DNA from: Collinsella sp.
Lineage (GTDB): Bacteria > Actinomycetota > Coriobacteriia > Coriobacteriales > Coriobacteriaceae
Assembly (NCBI GenBank): GCA_019425045.1
Contig: JAHYYI010000019.1
Coordinates: 3,571-41,580 of the forward strand
Length of the DNA: 38,010 nucleotides
Direction: 5' to 3'
The position numbers were made by a program, and so were the translations under genes. A model generated the notes under the pieces. That model saw only the letters and a program-made list of their open reading frames with translations. It was not told where the DNA came from and did not search any database. Positions 37,848-38,010 of the stretch are shown here, piece by piece. The stretch's first letter is position 1, and every line of letters starts with the position of its first letter.

Positions 37848-38010
37848 AGGGCACGGACCTCCGGCTCGTTATCGAGCTGCGGAATCGAGCCTATAACGTT
37901 GTCAGCCAGCCAGTTCATCTCGACAATCTGCGTACTCGGCAGCGGGGGAAAGCCTTCGATCTGCACCACGCCGTCTTGGCTATGGAGCTCGCCGCCAAAT
38001 GGATTGATGG
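37844..38010 (-). CDS. Unrecognised protein, C-terminal fragment
   Basis: The gene runs in from the right edge on the minus strand. About 54 residues are visible, starting with NPFGGELHSQDGVVQIEGFP and ending QLDNEPEVRAL before TGA at 37844-37846. The reading is free of stops and is joined to the phosphoesterase gene by an ATGA overlap, which supports coding. I do not recognise the family from this piece. Confidence 0.65.
   Translation of the reverse strand, partial: INPFGGELHSQDGVVQIEGFPPLPSTQIVEMNWLADNVIGSIPQLDNEPEVRAL

Overview
The window most resembles a chromosome segment from a high-GC Gram-positive of the class Coriobacteriia, probably Collinsella or a close relative. This is inferred from gene content and style and was not confirmed by any search. 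Supporting signs are the strong G/C bias at third codon positions, a Veg-ispE pair, a disA-ispD-ispF-cysS-rlmB-yacP cluster, a ThrE-type exporter with both halves fused, a DUF4179/ECF sigma pair, and many intergenic palindromes with recurring words. Most genes are housekeeping; the accessory islands are small.

Layout. 1-4242 (+): the end of a Mur ligase gene, a HAD phosphatase, then murI, rph, rdgB and dtd (cell wall, RNA trimming, nucleotide and tRNA quality control). 4329-8871 (+): veg-ispE behind a good promoter, tRNA-Pro(CGG), tatA, greA, and a lysS whose product carries an extra C-terminal tRNA-binding domain. 9093-15488 (+): a threonine/serine exporter, clpC and pepD. 15512-18145 (-): a hipBA toxin-antitoxin pair behind a large perfect palindrome, and mntP behind a yybP-ykoY (manganese) riboswitch with an overlapping terminator. 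18305-23817 (+): disA-ispD-ispF-cysS-rlmB-yacP, tightly packed. 23818-24648: tRNA-Thr(TGT) amid a dense patch of repeats. 24649-28462: a beta-glucoside module, PTS EIIBC plus GH1 glycosidase (-) and a divergent RpiR-type regulator (+). 28801-33355 (+): the translation and transcription block tRNA-Tyr, tRNA-Thr(GGT), tRNA-Met, tuf, rpmG, tRNA-Trp, secE, nusG, rplK, rplA. 33407-34881 (+): a wrecked leucine operon. It keeps a leucine-rich leader peptide and attenuator, followed by a 5' remnant of leuA fused out of frame to a 3' remnant of leuB. 34908-35115: repeats. 35233-38010 (-): a DUF4179 membrane protein with its ECF sigma factor, a metallophosphoesterase, and the end of an unrecognised gene.

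Most unusual material. (1) A 15-bp sequence recurs in alternating orientation with exactly 25 bp of unrelated sequence between copies. Four copies form one 135-bp array at 24226-24360, and an array of identical geometry lies 10.5 kb away at 34908-35042. (2) The leucine operon scar shows at least four independent lesions downstream of an apparently intact attenuation leader. (3) At least four other palindrome families lie between genes; one of them carries near-DnaA-box sequences. (4) The mntP leader and the hipBA control region can be read in some detail.
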